Of a DNA stretch of 5,052 nucleotides, positions 4,508 to 5,052 are shown one piece after another. Made by a program: the position numbers and the translations under genes. The notes under the pieces were generated by a model, which saw only the letters and a list, made by a program, of their open reading frames with translations, was not told the DNA's origin and did not search any database. The number at the start of each line of letters is the position of its first letter. Positions within the stretch are counted from its first letter, which is position 1. The stretch comes from Desulfarculus sp. (lineage in GTDB: Bacteria; Desulfobacterota; Desulfarculia; Desulfarculales; Desulfarculaceae), in NCBI GenBank assembly GCA_020216625.1, contig JAIUYB010000219.1, positions 1-5,052 on the forward strand, written 5' to 3'.

Positions 4508-5052
4508 ATGACGCCCTCTGGCTCCATCCGTCGCCAGGTGCGCGCGGTCCTGGAGGGGCCGGGGGCGACCTTGAACCTGGCGCGGGCCCGCGAAAGTCTG
4601 GCCAGTCTGCCCCCCCCGGCCTTGGTGCGCGCTCTGCTAGCCGCCCTCAGCGCCTCCGCCCCCCTGGTCCGCTGGCGGGCGGTGGGGCTGTTGGGGCCCT
4701 TGGTGGCCGGGTTGGCCGAGCAAGATCCCGAGACCGGCCGCGAGGTGCTGCGCCGCCTGATGTGGACGCTCAACGAGGAATCCGGGGCCATGGGCTGGGG
4801 CGCGCCCGAGGCCTTTGGCGAGATCCTGCACCACAGCCCGCTCCTGGCCCGGGAGTTCGCCAACATCCTGGCCTCCCGGGTCGCGCCCTGCGCCAACCAG
4901 CTCGACCACCCCAGCCTTTTGGCCGGCGCGCTCTGGGGCCTGGGACGTCTGGCCCAGACTCAACCCGAGCTGGCCCGAGCCTGCGGCGCGCCCGAGGCGG
5001 TGCGGGCGCTGCTGGACCATCCCGACCCGGGCGTGGCCGGCGTGGCGGCCTG
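4508..5052 (+). CDS. HEAT-like repeat protein, DVU0298-like, 3'-truncated by window
   Basis: The first 181 codons are visible and the frame is open at the window end. An in-frame TAA at 4493-4495 makes ATG 4508 the first possible ATG; there is no clear Shine-Dalgarno sequence before it. The protein is alpha-helical and rich in Ala and Leu, with repeated helical pairs typical of HEAT-like scaffolds. It has no signal peptide or membrane span. A conserved block at 84-107 contains LMWTLNEESG then GWGAPEA and GEIL, which I recall from Desulfovibrio DVU0298-type HEAT proteins; this match is from memory and no function is established. Another helix pair is at about 137-157 (LLAGALWGLGRLAQ). It is separated from the oxygen-defence genes by 174 nt of hairpins, so it is probably a separate transcription unit. 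Confidence 0.8.
   Translation, partial: MTPSGSIRRQVRAVLEGPGATLNLARARESLASLPPPALVRALLAALSASAPLVRWRAVGLLGPLVAGLAEQDPETGREVLRRLMWTLNEESGAMGWGAPEAFGEILHHSPLLAREFANILASRVAPCANQLDHPSLLAGALWGLGRLAQTQPELARACGAPEAVRALLDHPDPGVAGVAA

Noticed and set aside
4213..5020. Minus-strand frames over the right end
   Set aside because: They are shadows of the HEAT-like gene and the flavodiiron 3' end, rich in Arg, Ser and Pro, without ribosome binding sites or recognisable domains.

Overview
The window is GC-rich (by eye well above 60 %) and reads as part of a bacterial chromosome from a strict anaerobe, most likely a Desulfobacterota (deltaproteobacterial, sulfate-reducer-like) lineage. That inference rests on the gene set: a PerR regulator, rubrerythrin, two-iron desulfoferrodoxin, rubredoxin and a class A flavodiiron oxygen reductase whose metal ligands line up with the Desulfovibrio proteins. 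It is supported by a downstream HEAT-like protein resembling a family best known from Desulfovibrio (DVU0298-like). No species can be named from the sequence alone.

Layout. Positions 1-54 hold no gene I can support. queC (7-cyano-7-deazaguanine synthase) lies on the minus strand at 55-759. A divergent intergenic region (760-1028) carries a likely queC promoter and, next to perR, a compact promoter/operator region with a perfect 7-bp inverted repeat and an 8-bp direct repeat. From 1029 to 4333 six plus-strand genes follow with gaps of 28-98 nt: perR, a 76-aa winged-helix protein, rubrerythrin, desulfoferrodoxin (superoxide reductase), rubredoxin (53 aa) and flavodiiron protein. Two perfect 10-bp GC hairpins lie inside this run (after rubrerythrin and after desulfoferrodoxin), and a third, weaker one lies before the flavodiiron gene. 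A 16-bp hairpin closes the run at about 4358-4398. A last plus-strand gene starts at 4508 and runs off the window; it encodes a HEAT-like repeat protein.

How the genes fit together. The cluster is a complete reductive oxygen-defence module. The flavodiiron protein reduces O2 to water with electrons from rubredoxin. Desulfoferrodoxin reduces superoxide to H2O2. Rubrerythrin reduces H2O2 to water. PerR, with all five regulatory metal ligands and four zinc cysteines present, is the expected peroxide-sensing repressor. Two arrangements known as separate loci in Desulfovibrio vulgaris (perR-rbr-rdl and rbo-rub-roo) appear here fused in one stretch. The least explained parts are the 76-aa winged-helix protein between perR and rubrerythrin, the internal hairpins, and the repeats ahead of perR. 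I see no mobile element, CRISPR array, tRNA or rRNA, and no wholly new defence or biosynthetic system.
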